A DNA stretch of 64,000 bases from Clitopilus passeckerianus (Eukaryota; Basidiomycota; Agaricomycetes; Agaricales; Entolomataceae): the NCBI GenBank assembly GCA_944990035.1, contig CALYLX010000123.1, positions 124,001 to 188,000 on the forward strand. Reading direction: 5' to 3'. The notes under the pieces were generated by a model that did not search any database, was not told the DNA's origin, and saw only the letters and a program-made list of their open reading frames with translations. This document shows, one piece after another, positions 52,983 through 64,000 of this stretch. The translations under genes were made by a program, and so were the position numbers. The stretch's first letter is position 1; every line of letters begins with the position of its first letter.

Positions 52983-55078
52983 ATGGCTGAAGCTGTTGCC
53001 GCCATACCTAAACTCGACAACACTGTATGTCCAACCGCCAATTCTGATTAAGCCAACGAATTCACGTTATTCTGATCCAGTTCGGTGCCATTTTTGTTGG
53101 AGTATTGTGAGTTCCCTTATCTTTTGGCTATCATGTAGGAGGTAACTGATGGACTGTTAACTCGCTAGGTTGGGCGCAGCGTATGTGGATGTCGTAACCC
53201 AGTGTGTCCCGAGGCTTATCGTTCGTCCAGGCTATGGGGAATCAGCTGCATGCAAACGTTCGAATACTTCACGGTAAGTAGTCTCGTCAAAGTTAGGCTA
53301 AGATGCATCTAAATCGTCATATCCAGGATTCCCATCAAGATAGCTGGGGAACTAAGGGAATGGTATGTTTTTTTATCTCACCAAATGCTGCCCCAATTGA
53401 AGCTCATATTCGTTCGACTAGGTCGTCGCACTCTTGTAAGGCTGACGTGAACGACTTGGAGCAAGCCATACATAACCCCCTTCGCCAACAGTACCCTCGA
53501 TACTTTTCATCAGATCCTCATTTCTCACACAATATATACCTATCTAATCACGGAACACTTTAATGTCGAATATCTTAACGCCGTCGTCTGGTATGTCTCC
53601 CCCAGTATTTAGACTTCACTTTCTAATCGCCTGCCTCTCACAGGAGTCTCGTCGTGAGTCCAACCCTAAACCAGAGGATGTGCGCTTCGATATTGACCGA
53701 ATGTAGTCTATGGTGCTGGTTGAGGCTTTCATTGGTCTGATAGTTCAATCGTTCTTCGTCTACAGAATCTGGATTCGTAAGTGTCCTAAAAACCATCGGC
53801 TTCACCATAATTCTTATTTTATTCGCAGTCAGTCGAAACAACGTCTACGCCACTGGAGTCACTGTAAGTCACACCTATGTATTTCCTATCTGGTTCCCCT
53901 GAATACGATCTCCACAGATGGTACTGGTATTGGCCGAATTCGCTCTTTCAATCAGTGAGTTTTTTGCAGGACAACTCTCCTCGACCCCTGCTCATGTTTT
54001 CTCTACCAGCCTACTTCGTCAAAGCGTACGGAAATTATGATGCCCACCCAAACTTGAATCTCATATCTGTTTAGTCTCAAGATCAAATATTTCACTCAAC
54101 TTCCTACAGTGCTGGTAAGTAATCTGGTCGAGAGTCACCCAGCTTGGGTTCTGATAATCAGCATAGAGGGTCAGCCAAAGCATCAATGCCTTGGCCGCCG
54201 CGAGCGACGTTGCCATTGCCGCCATACTCGTTTTCCTCCTGTGGAAGTCTAAGACCGGTTTCTTCAAGTTCGTACAGTGGCTGCCTTTTTTTAAAAGTGC
54301 TGTTCTAAATCACCTTAGATCCAACTCTGTTGTTAACCAGCTCATTCTATATTCTTTAAACACCGGATTTTTGACTAGGTACGTCTTTATTCTCAGTCAC
54401 AACCTCTACAGTTGCCTAATCTTGGGGTGTGACATCAGCATTTGTGCTCTGCTCTCATTGATCACGGTCAGCTCTCTCGGCGCTATCCCACCTCGTCCTC
54501 CATTGACATCCCACTCTAGATCACTGTATTCCCGACTTCCTTCATCTTTATCACTTTCTATATCACCACTGGGCGGTGTGAGTAGCGAGCATTTGTGTCT
54601 TTAGCCCCTTGCTGACATATTTCCCAGTGTACTCGAACTCTCTCCTTGCAACGTAAGCATGTCTTCATATGAAATGCCGAGATCATTTCTGAGAATTGGC
54701 CTTCTCCAGCCTCAACGCCCGCAGGAAGCTGAGGGATCGTGTCGCCCCCTCTGCTCACAGTCTGGGATCACACTCCCACTCTCACGAAACACGCGAGGGT
54801 CGAAAAAAGACAGAAGCCGCTTCTTTCTCTGTTGGACAGGTAGGTTTTACTAAATTCTTCTGTCCGACATATACTCACAATTACCGCAGGACACCCGCCT
54901 TGCCATCAGAGTTGATACAGAAACTGCGAAGGAATATGATACCATAGTATGTGCCGGGCTTTTCTTTGTCGCTTTCTCTCAACGGTATTTCTAGTACGCG
55001 GGAAGGAGGGCCACCGGCGGATATGAGATGGATGTATTTGACGGGCGAGAGCAGAAACATATGGATCATGCCGTGTAA
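52983..55078 (+). CDS. DUF6534 integral membrane protein
   Basis: The start ATG 52983 (MAEAVAAIPKLDNT) is spliced to FGAIFVGVL and further short exons. The joined protein matches the DUF6534 layout: CMQTFEYFT, then STLDTFHQILISHTIYTYLI, FNVEYLNAVVW, SLV and VEAFIGLIVQSFFVYRIWI, LSRNNVYATGV, MVLVLAEFALSI, SINALAAASDVAIAAILVFL, NQLILYSLNTGFLTS and a serine- and charge-rich cytoplasmic tail with HSHSHETREGRKK. This suggests seven membrane helices. Known: DUF6534 proteins are expanded in Agaricomycetes and have no assigned function. At least ten introns are needed, all short with GT...AG ends. The stop is at 55076-55078, after GYEMDVFDGREQKHMDHAV. Confidence 0.85.
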
Positions 55079-55877
55079 TTTCAAGGGCATGGTGTAAGGG
55101 TTAGACTAATGTATTCGGTGATTTAATTCGATTCTGGCATGTGTTCATACATGTTGATGGTGGGCTAGTGCAAGTACGATATTAGTTGGGGTAGATTCAG
55201 AGTATCCTAGCAAAATGCGACGAGCTACTTGGATCTCTTTGACTGAAAGGCTGATTGGGCCCCAGGGGCTGCGTTTCGTTTAAGTCTGATCAGCAACGAG
55301 AGCAATGCATAATTATATTTGGTTCGTTCATTCATGGAAGAGGGTACTATAGATTTCTGACCGTGGCGATCTTGATAACGATGCCCTTGTATCCCAGTGT
55401 GAGATCAAACACTGCTTCTTGTGGAAGACAAACGGGTAGAATTCGCAGCTCTGTGTTGCTTTTTTTGCACCCGTCATTTCATTGCTGAATGATCACGGGA
55501 ACTATGTACCTTAGAAGGTGGATTTTAGCGTCTTCTGAAATCGTACCAATGTCTTGTGAGAGTTCCTGCACATATTTCAGTGCATTTATATCGAAGGAAA
55601 ATAGCGTTCTGGGAAGGTCTGATGCTACTAAAGTAGAATTCCCCGTCATTCATTTACGATAGACACCGAACGATGATTCCAGCACTACCCTGAGATCAAC
55701 TGAGGAAAGCATTTGAGATGAGCCCGCCCAGTCTCACAGGTCGTGCAAATAGCCCCCTAAACTACTGGGGAAGTGATGGTTTAGAAGAACACAGCACATA
55801 CTTGCACTACATCTGCCTGAGTCAATGTATATTCTCGTAATGAGTACTTTAGGTCAACAACGAACTAACGCTCTTCT
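55079..55877. other. Spacer with helicase-derived debris
   Basis: Between the DUF6534 stop and the helicase stop, only the duplicated fragment at 55362-55460 is recognisable. On its 5' side (about 55500-55620) the minus strand reads INALKYVQELSQDIGTISED, which may be more of the same duplicated C-terminus but is weak. Confidence 0.5.
55362..55460 (-). pseudogene. Duplicated C-terminal fragment of TRANK1-type helicase
   Basis: The minus strand reads ILPVCLPQEAVFDLTLGYKGIV, closely matching LPIALPQEIVADLGIGYKGIV in the last exon of the helicase just upstream (55878 onward). The fragment ends in a stop at about 55362 after KIATVRNL. The nucleotide match is also clear around AACGATGCCCTTGTA. This is a remnant of a further copy of the helicase 3' end, placed about 500 bp beyond the intact gene in the same orientation. 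Confidence 0.65.
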
Positions 55878-58800
55878 TCAGTAAAACACATCAAATTCAT
55901 CTTCAATAACGAGAGACGGTTTCGGCTTCGGTTTTGAGACATGTTTCTTCTCCGCAACGATGCCCTTGTACCCTATTCCAAGGTCGGCCACTATCTCCTG
56001 AGGAAGCGCAATCGGTAGGTTGTGAAGCAAGTCGTAAGCTTCCTGCACCTGTCGTTTCAATCCATCCTGGTCACGAAGACTATGCATTTCAGACTGCGAG
56101 TCCAGAGCCTTCTGAAGCCGTTTCAAGGCCTTGTAAGCATTTCTGCAAGCAAGTGAGAAGTCAGACAGAAGGCGAAGTTTCAGATCTTACTGTAACCGTG
56201 TCAGCTGCTGAGTCACGGTATCAAGCTCTTGATGGTTGCTGGAAAGGTAGCACTTCTTGGCTTTGACCTTTTCAGCGGCCACGGCAGCAGAAGCAACCTC
56301 CAAACACAAGAGAATATGGGGGAGGGGTCCTAGAAACATGTATCGATAAGAGGAACATCCATTCCAATCTATGACGCCAGCATGGTGTAAACATTTCGCG
56401 AAGAGGCCGTGACGAGCTGCGTCCAGTCCCTTCAGATCTCTTGCGGAGCGCTGATTGACTGCACGTCGATACTCTCTCTGTATTAGAGTCACGGCACGGA
56501 TCTCTTCATCTGAAGGGATATATTCAGATGAGGGGTTCGCTACCGGCGGTTCGATGTCTCCTTCGTTAAGAAGTGCGGAATCAACATCATCGGCGTCCGC
56601 ATACGTCGAAATCGTTTCGTCTTCTGTGTAAAGAATTTGAGACTGATCGCCGGTTTCAACGTTTCCTGGCTCTTTCTCTACGGCATCTTGGGTGAGTTCC
56701 ACGGATGCCCCGTTGTCATGCGGCGATGCCTGGCCAGTTGGTTCAGGGGATATGTCTGGAACAGTGATCCGCTTCAAAAGTTGCTCTTCCAGATCGTGAT
56801 CATTCTTGAACGCGATTATGCTGATACCAAACAATACTCTGGGTTGAGGAGCTACGCGTAGGTCGTGAAGTTGCACCAGACCGTCCGATAGTCCATTGTA
56901 GGCGAGGCCTCGTAAGGCACGAACGAGATGGTCCCAGTGTCGGCATTCCACGAAACTAAGGGGGAAAATGAGAGGCCTGTAGTGGCAACATATAGAAGTT
57001 CTAACTTGCGGTATAAGGAATGGAATCTTCGATCCACCCGTCTAAGAGCACCTATCGCTCTGGCGATGTTCATTCGTAAGCCAGACATGTTGATGTTGTA
57101 GCCAACTGGGATATACTTGATCAGATTGTTTCACGGATTCCTCTAGAATAGATAGCACTTACGAACGCAAATGGCGCGAATCCTGAAAGTGCATAATAAG
57201 CTTCGACACTTCTGAGTGTAAGATGTTGGCTCACAAACGAATCATGAAAATAGAATGAACATTGACACTTGCAATCGAAGCCAAGTCGCCGTTGTCGTAT
57301 AACAGAAATTCTGATGATTAGTCAGTGACCAGATAGCTTGTCGCGGCAATAAGAAGCTCACCTGCTCCTTTACTACTGTATATGATTTCGAGTAATTCAG
57401 CGACGAGGTCGACTAAGTGGAAGAGAAGGGTTGTGGGTAGTTGCATACTCCCGAGCAACGGGTTGAAGGCACACTGTGAAGCCCAGCTGGATGGCAAAGT
57501 CAGGCCATGAGGTCCACGACCTTGCTTCATTCGGCTCCAAGTGCTGATGGATGCACAGAGGAGCTCTATGCTTTCGCATAAAGCGCCGACATGAATTGAC
57601 AGTCTGTTGGTCACAATATGACTTGATGCCCGGTCAGCGAGCGTAAAGGCAGTGTGTCAATGAGCTCACCGAAGCACAAGGACGCCTGCAGGCAAGCTAG
57701 TGTAATTCTTGCATTCCGTGCTAAGAATGATCTCCCATGCTAACGAAATACCAGGAGCATGGAGTCGTATGAATGGTGGGATCAGTTGCCGTGCAGAGAG
57801 CGCGTAGGGCCAATATATCGAAGCCTTTGGTTCGTCGAGGTAAAACCCTAGCCTAACGCCTCTGATTAGGTGTGTGAGGGTATAAGAGCTGTGGCCCCTG
57901 AGATCGAGGGTATAAGATAGTTCGTGAACCCAGTCTCGGACTACCTGAATAGCCCGGGTCCATTCAGGTATAGACGAAACCTGCAGGTGCTGGGGAGTGC
58001 CTAGACAGTAATAAGAAGGGAAAAGGGACTCGTAAAAGTGATTTAAGAGGTTCCTGTAGAACGAGCATGAGCTTCAATGCACAGGACCACCATGCATTCC
58101 CCATGCTGACCTTTTCTGCCGCCTTGGATCGCCTTCAATACCAACCAGCTGATGCACTTGGTGGATGAGGAGTTGCAGCAAATGCAAACGGACCCTGGTG
58201 GTATACAGTTTTGCAGTCACCGAGTTGACTGGCACATGCTCCGACTGGCAGTTGGCCCGGTTACAGACTCCAGAGATTGCATAATTAATGCAGGTCGAAA
58301 AGTGGGCCGCTCGTTTGCATGTTTCAGCTTGGTCGGAGATCCTCTCTCGAAGGCGTTGAGAGAGAGCATTACGGAGGGTATTGTAAAGCTCTGATTTTGA
58401 AATAGACAGGTCGGAATCTGGCTGCTCTGGTGGGGATCTACCTTGGGTGTAGTACTGATACAGGAATGTGCCTGGTAGGATCAAGAATGTATCTCCAGTC
58501 GAGGAAACGCAACTGAAAAGCTTCTCTATCTCCGTGCTGTTGAATGTATAAGGTCGAAAGGCAACATCATGGAGAAGTCGGATGTAGGTGAAGAATATGG
58601 CCAGCGTAGAAGCGAGACCATCACTTGTGAGTAACTTCGGGCTCGGAAATGTCGAATAGTGATGGTCAAGACAGAGCAATGCGGCAGGACGGTTGTCCGT
58701 CAGTAGCAGTTCCTCGACCTGACCAAGAAGTTGGTTGAGCGCCCGTTTTTCAACCAACAGTGCTTTGAACATGGCAAGCTTAAAAACCAGCTTGAGTTTG

Positions 58801-61800
58801 ATGTATTAGAACAACAGAAAGTGCGTACCTCTCTACTATTGGCATCATCTTGGTGCTCCAAATCAATTCTTTCAAGCCATTTGACAAGAGGTGAGGTAGA
58901 TAGGTCTGAGGTAAGGGTTTGCCCTAGGGATGTTCTTCTCCACAATTCTCGCAGAATGGACAGGCCGGCCTGACGTGAAGACTCGGGATTATCCCTGTCC
59001 CGTAAGAAGAGGGGTATAGCGGACATCATTCGGCCTTCTGAAGCATGTAACTGAGCTGCCTCACGATATCGCCCTAATGAAACAAGGACATCCGCTCTGG
59101 CAAGATCTAAATCCAGGTCTTCCAAATATTCCAATGCCTCGTCATCGCTGGCAAAGAGGTCTCTTGCTTTTCTAACAGGAGCGTAAGATTTTGCAGAGAA
59201 ACTGGGTATATTTACTTACAAGAGTTGTTCTTCTCTGAAGTAGTATAATCGGGCAACATCTGTGATTGTCCTTATAAGGTCTTGGCTCATCCGTGCCCCA
59301 TTTTGCTTGATAACAGCAACGGCATCGTCAAAGCGGCCTAATTTGCGGAACAATCTCGTGGCGTTATCATAACGTTCGGCATCGAGGTAGGTCCTGGCCG
59401 CACGGAGCTCGTCGCCTGCCTGCTCGAAGCATTCCGCCGCTCGGAGCAGGTAAATAAATCTGTTCTTGGTAGCACCTTGAGCACATGCACAAAAGGCTGT
59501 GGCAGCTCTGGAAAATGCCTGCTGTTGCTTTTGTAGTGTGGCTCTGGAATCCGTGGTCACTGGTATTTTGCGGGCTTCCTCTCTGAGTAGATAAGCCTCT
59601 GAGATGGCGACCTCCCGAGGCTGTTTTGCGCGTTCGTAGCAGAACTTGGCTTGAAGGTACCGCTTGCGACTGAATAGCTCACGCCCCTTCGATGCCCACT
59701 CTTCTGTTGACGATGCAACAGCAAGCTGAGGGATCTTATCACCGGGTGAGCAGGTCTGAATTTGTTGCCTAGATGACCAGTATATCTATGTTTACTTTGA
59801 GATATGATACCTGGAGAACGAAGAGACAACATACCCGGATGGGGTCACTCTTCAGAGATTTATCTGCGATCCATAAATTCTTACGAGCACGAGTCAGCGC
59901 CACATATAAGAACTTGAGCTAAAGGAGGTATGGGTGTAAGCAACTTGGATAATTCTGAATGGATCTGACCTCGAAGCAGATAGGTGCGTGTCGAACAGGA
60001 TCAAAGCGAGGAGCGAGAAGCCCATTCGCATCCGTATCATGCTCAATTTCGTTGAGAATAACGCGCCATTGTGAAAGGTCACAAGCAGAATCTTCGAAGA
60101 AATTGAAAAGGAGCACCTAAACGCTCATGAAGAAGTTACTCCAATAGTAAAACTGACAAAAACAAACGTCATTAAACTCCAATCCCTTGCTTTCGTATAG
60201 AGTCCTGAGTTTGTAATTCATGAGCGGAATGGAAGGGAACCGAGATGCAAAGCAATCTGGGACATACATGATAAGTCCTATATTCCCCACTTGCTCCTCG
60301 AGCTTCGTACGTGCGGCCTCATCCCGAACCAAAATGCCTTTACACAGAAGGTAAGATGGTTTTGGTAAACAGTTATTCTCCACATACATTGCTGAGCCCC
60401 AAATTCAAGATGAGATCCGCTGTTTGGTGAAGTCAGTCACAAATTCTTCTGATAAAACTTGTGCACAACCTTGCCCCAAACAGAAACTGCTCCTGCAAAT
60501 TGGATATATGAGACAAAAGCCTGACGACTAACGTATAATGCTTACATATCTGATGTTATCATCGTCCCAGCCGATAAGGAAAAGTGGTTTGGGGCCGTCA
60601 ACAATACCCTTCTCAGGCTCTAGATTATCAATAGAATAGGGCCAGAATCTTGTGATAAGTTCTATGACAGAGTGAGCAGCATTCACAATGCCCCCGTGTG
60701 ACCGGTAGTTCGTGACGAGCTGGAAAGCTCTTGGAGGCTTGATATCTCGTCTGAAGCGTCGGTTCCTCTGGTTTTGAGCTTCTTGTTTCTAAAGATGGAA
60801 CATTATGAGAGCTAGGTCAAGCACGGTGAAGGAAATCCTGCCTCAATTCGAAATAAAAATGCCTTCAGGTCGTCAAATCGGAAGGAACTTCCAACAGAGA
60901 TGGTCTGCGCTGTATCCCCCGCCCAGAACAAGCCATTGACGTTATGGCTCAAAGACCGTAACACTGAGCGCAATCTCATCAGCTGATAAACGAATACAAA
61001 ATGGTTCCGCGCTGACCGAGAGCATCAATTAAAAGATTGTCCTGCGCTTCATCGACATAGCTGAGAGAGCGTAAGGGGTCATCAATCAAATCTTAACGAT
61101 GAATGAACGCTCACAGTTGATCAATCTTCTTTCCTTTGACCCCCTTGCTCTTGATGAGTTTGAGCAGCGAATGTGTCCTGTGAGAGGAGGTGAGTGTCCT
61201 GGAATAGCGGGTAGCATCGAATTTAAATACCTGTCAGCTGCATCGCGTTCGCTCCGCTGTCGCTTTTGGGCTTGATAGGCTTCAAAAATGCTGTAGATGA
61301 CACTTCTCTGCGATGCAAAGGTTGAGTAGCTGCGCTCGCTGAGATCTTCATAAGTTCTGCGAGATAGAAATCTTTCGTCTGTTGATAGTGTTTCCTCGGA
61401 CCCCTTGATGATTCCTGTGAGGTCCAAGGCTCAGCAATGATCAACAGAAGCTGAAATTCATCTACCGATAATTTCACTGAACACGAGAGCGGGATCTATG
61501 AATTACACCGTAAGGGGTTGGACAATTTAGAAAAACTGGGATTCTTACCCAGGCCCTTTGTCAATGACTGAGGGAAGTGCGGCCAATACTGATAGCGAAA
61601 CTGATCAAAGCTTATGAATGGTGAACTGACGCCCGCAGCGTCCAATGCAACTGCGATTGGATTATACACGATGTCGCCATCTCCTTCAATCATATCACAT
61701 AGCTGTCATAAGGCTTGTAACTTCTTCAAATGGAGTTTAAGCACCGGGAAACACCTACATGATCGAATGTGAGGAATAGCGGGAAGTGGTTGTCTTGCAA

Positions 61801-64000
61801 TTCGCTGAACCGCTTCGGAAGGTCTGTGCGCCAGTTGACCTCGTCATCTACGTCCACGAGATCCTCGGTAGTATTCGCGGCTACATCTCGTCGAAGGTAT
61901 GTTTGAATCTCCTGGAGGGGCTTCGCTTCGATCCGTAGGGACGCCAGCAACTTCGTGAACGATTCTTCCACTTTCCGCGCGAGAACCCTAGACTTTGTTA
62001 CAAAGATCTGGCGGGGTCGGGGCATGCCGTCCTTATTGAGTTCGTACGCCTTCTCTACCCATAGCATCTTGAAGAGCATAGTCGTTGTTTTCCTTTGCAA
62101 GAGTAAGCAATACATTAAGGTGAACCAATACTTGGGATATTGGCTTACCCAGTACCGCTTCGACCGAGGACATAGCAGGAATCTGGATGCTCTATGATCT
62201 CTTTCTCTTGAGGTCTGTCCGGGTGCTTGTCACTACTAGTCACTTGCCGTGGAGAGAGTATAAAACGCCTACGAGACTTGGAATGGGAACGAGACGTCAA
62301 GATTTGCGAGGATGCCTGGGACGGGATACGTCAGAAAAAGTCAAACGGCCGAAGATTCAACATCTCTGACATACTTTGCAGAAGTTCCTGTAGGCGCTCG
62401 ACATTAGCAATGATGAGTTGCAGGGTGATATTTTTCCTCACATGTGAAAAGTCTAGATATTTCTCCAATCTATCAATTTCAGCAAACGACTGAGCCCCAC
62501 GAAAAAAGACAGAAAATATATTCTTGAACTAACACTAGAAGGGAATGGATCTGGAGCAACTTCAGCCATTTCTCGACAAAATTATAGCTTCAAGACCGAC
62601 CTGTTCGAGATCATCCGGAGGCAAATCTGGGATATACTGGGTAACCTGCTCGACCTCTGGCGGATGAGGGAATGTTGCAGGCGCATATATGTCATTGCCC
62701 CCGTCATTGACGCGTTGACGATATATGCATCTGAGTTCAGCGAGTCAGTGGATTAGAACCAAGCAGACGAATAGAACGAATAAAGACGTACCGTTTACGA
62801 TACTCCTTCCCCTTTTTGGCGAGTTGGCTGCCAACAGAATGCCATAAGCGGTCATCCATCTGGGCGTGCGTGTATATGCCAAATATCCGGACAACTAGTA
62901 CAAAGGGGATGAGTTCGTAGCTTCCTATACCGCAGGGAAGTAAGCACCTTGCATTTCGGCTTCGCTGTCATAAGCCGCTACGCAGTCTACTTGGTACTGT
63001 AAGGTAGTGAGTTCGTCAACATTGCAGTGGAAAGAGTTAGGTAGCAGACACAGACCACCAATCGCGTATCCCCCGTCATCTTTGCCTCATATATAGGGAT
63101 CTGGATATTGGGGCCCGTCAGACGCTTATGATTGTCGGGGGAGAAGTGCCCATTGGACAATTCCCTGGAAACCGTCGTTGAGAGAATTCGACAAAAGTTG
63201 ACGCGCCATAAACTCACTTGATCTTCTTGACAAAAATCTTAAACATCTTCCTATTCTTACGAGACGCCTCTCTCAAGTCCCCATCGGCTCGGGTAGATAT
63301 GAGGATGCGCCAATCACCGAATCCCTCGACATTGCTGAAATGACGAGCACTATGACAACCTCAGCAAGGCCCCTATTGAACGATTGCGCTTATATACGTA
63401 CGACTTCAAAGGTTGAATAATAGAATGTGCTTCCTCTTCTTGTTGACCTTCGAGAACAGCTGCTGAATCTCCATTGGAAAACTCATTGGTAGGCAGTCGT
63501 GATATAAAAAGTGCCTTCACTGCCAAAGGAATGCCAGGAAAATGGAGTAGCTGGAGATAATACTGTGAACCGTGAGTATACGTATGCAGCTACATTATGT
63601 CAACTTACATCGAGCCAGTTTTCCATAAAAGAAAGAATCTCTGAAATTGCTCGATCACGCTCCAAAGCGCTGTGAGGGACATCCAGACCGAAGTCTGAAA
63701 GTAAGGCAGGGTCCATAGCTCGCTTTGGCGTATTGTTCTCCTGGAGTGAGAACATCCTCTTATGAGCCTTCCTCTGAGACTTGGACGGCTTCGATGGGAC
63801 GAAGAACTCGGATGTGTTGCTCCGAGAATGACTCGAAAACGTCAGTTGGGTTAAGGCTTCCAGCGCATAAGGCCCTCTGCTGACGAGTCGGTCAATCTTC
63901 GAAAGTTCATCCGAAAGTGATGAGCTCTGGGGGAAAGGGAGGTCGTGGTGGATAAGAAAGAAAGCCGAAAGCTTCATGAGCAAGCTCGTGGTGAAGGAGG
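55878..64000 (-). CDS. TRANK1-type UvrD-like helicase, copy 2 (5' end cut)
   Basis: The gene enters from the right edge, so its start is not visible. Order on the minus strand: N-terminal helical region; a RelE/ParE-like module (about 62800-63320); helicase motifs CYVLGRSGTGKTTTML (Walker A, intron inside, near 62100-62200), LYVDEAQDNLLIDAL (near 61000-61120), GLFWAGDTAQTI, LVTNYRSHGGIVNAAHS, YESKGLEFNDV and LYVALTRAR. A TPR-like region follows (about 59830-58700) with AERYDNATRLFRKLGRFDDA. At 58236-58292 a CCCH zinc finger (CINYAISGVC, then NRANCQSEH) is present that copy 1 lacks. The C-terminal part has an IQ-like motif (IRAVTLIQREYRRAVNQR) near 56480 and ends EDEFDVFY at 55878. It is intact as far as seen. 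Confidence 0.85.
58236..58292 (-). other. CCCH zinc finger in helicase copy 2
   Basis: Cys-x8-Cys-x4-Cys-x3-His is visible in CINYAISGVCNRANCQSEH. CCCH fingers often bind RNA. The corresponding place in copy 1 (about 37330-37410) has no such cysteines. Confidence 0.6.
62800..63320 (-). other. RelE/ParE-like module inside helicase copy 2
   Basis: The exons give RELSNGHFSPDNHKRLTG, IQIPIYEAKMTGDTRLV and YQVDCVAAYDSEAEMQ, then VVRIFGIYTHAQMDDRLW. The order matches copy 1 (32414-32930). The assignment rests on pattern only. Confidence 0.4.

Overview
The window is nuclear DNA of a filamentous fungus, most likely a basidiomycete of the Agaricomycetes. The evidence is intron-rich genes with short GT...AG introns (about 45-70 nt), a DUF6534 membrane protein (a basidiomycete family), a Tad-type LINE, Tc1/mariner elements, and a gene set (DPM1, PRP16, ARP5, SEC4, NUP93/NIC96, SMN, NAA38) placed as short divergent or convergent pairs. 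No rRNA, convincing tRNA or CRISPR was seen. Genus and species cannot be read from the sequence.

The window has two compartments. Positions 1 to about 16,100 are AT-rich repeat territory with no intact gene. In order they hold: a broken Tad-like LINE with an antisense gag-type block inside it (1-3735); a Tc1 element with long inverted repeats (3886-5438); a KOW-domain (Spt5-like) pseudogene (about 6978-7430); an old DNA element split by a solo LTR (about 7480-9131, LTR 7809-8222); a second Tc1 copy (9939-11541); a non-autonomous or decayed Tc1-like element whose 220-bp ends are almost identical (12415-14019); and two copies of a GAATTTC-rich repeat.

Positions 16,114 to 64,000 are gene-dense. 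Reading left to right: secreted GH44 glycoside hydrolase (-), NAA38-like LSM protein (-), dolichol-phosphate mannosyltransferase DPM1 (+), F-box protein (+), SMN-like protein (+), nucleoporin NUP93/NIC96 (-), ARP5 (+), Rab GTPase SEC4 (-), a very large UvrD-like helicase of the TRANK1 type (+), Sel1-repeat protein (-), spliceosomal DEAH helicase PRP16 (-), half-size ABC transporter (+), a MITE, cytochrome P450 (-), DUF6534 membrane protein (+), and a second TRANK1-type helicase (-) whose 5' end lies beyond the window.

Most genes are housekeeping and do not form one pathway. NAA38/DPM1, NUP93/ARP5 and PRP16/ABC each share a promoter region of about 140-170 bp. The most unusual content is the inverted pair of TRANK1-type helicases about 17 kb apart, with a small RelE/ParE-like module before the helicase core and debris of a further C-terminal copy beside one of them. 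Several genes that look broken in a simple ORF view become intact when short introns are placed; these cases are noted in the entries.
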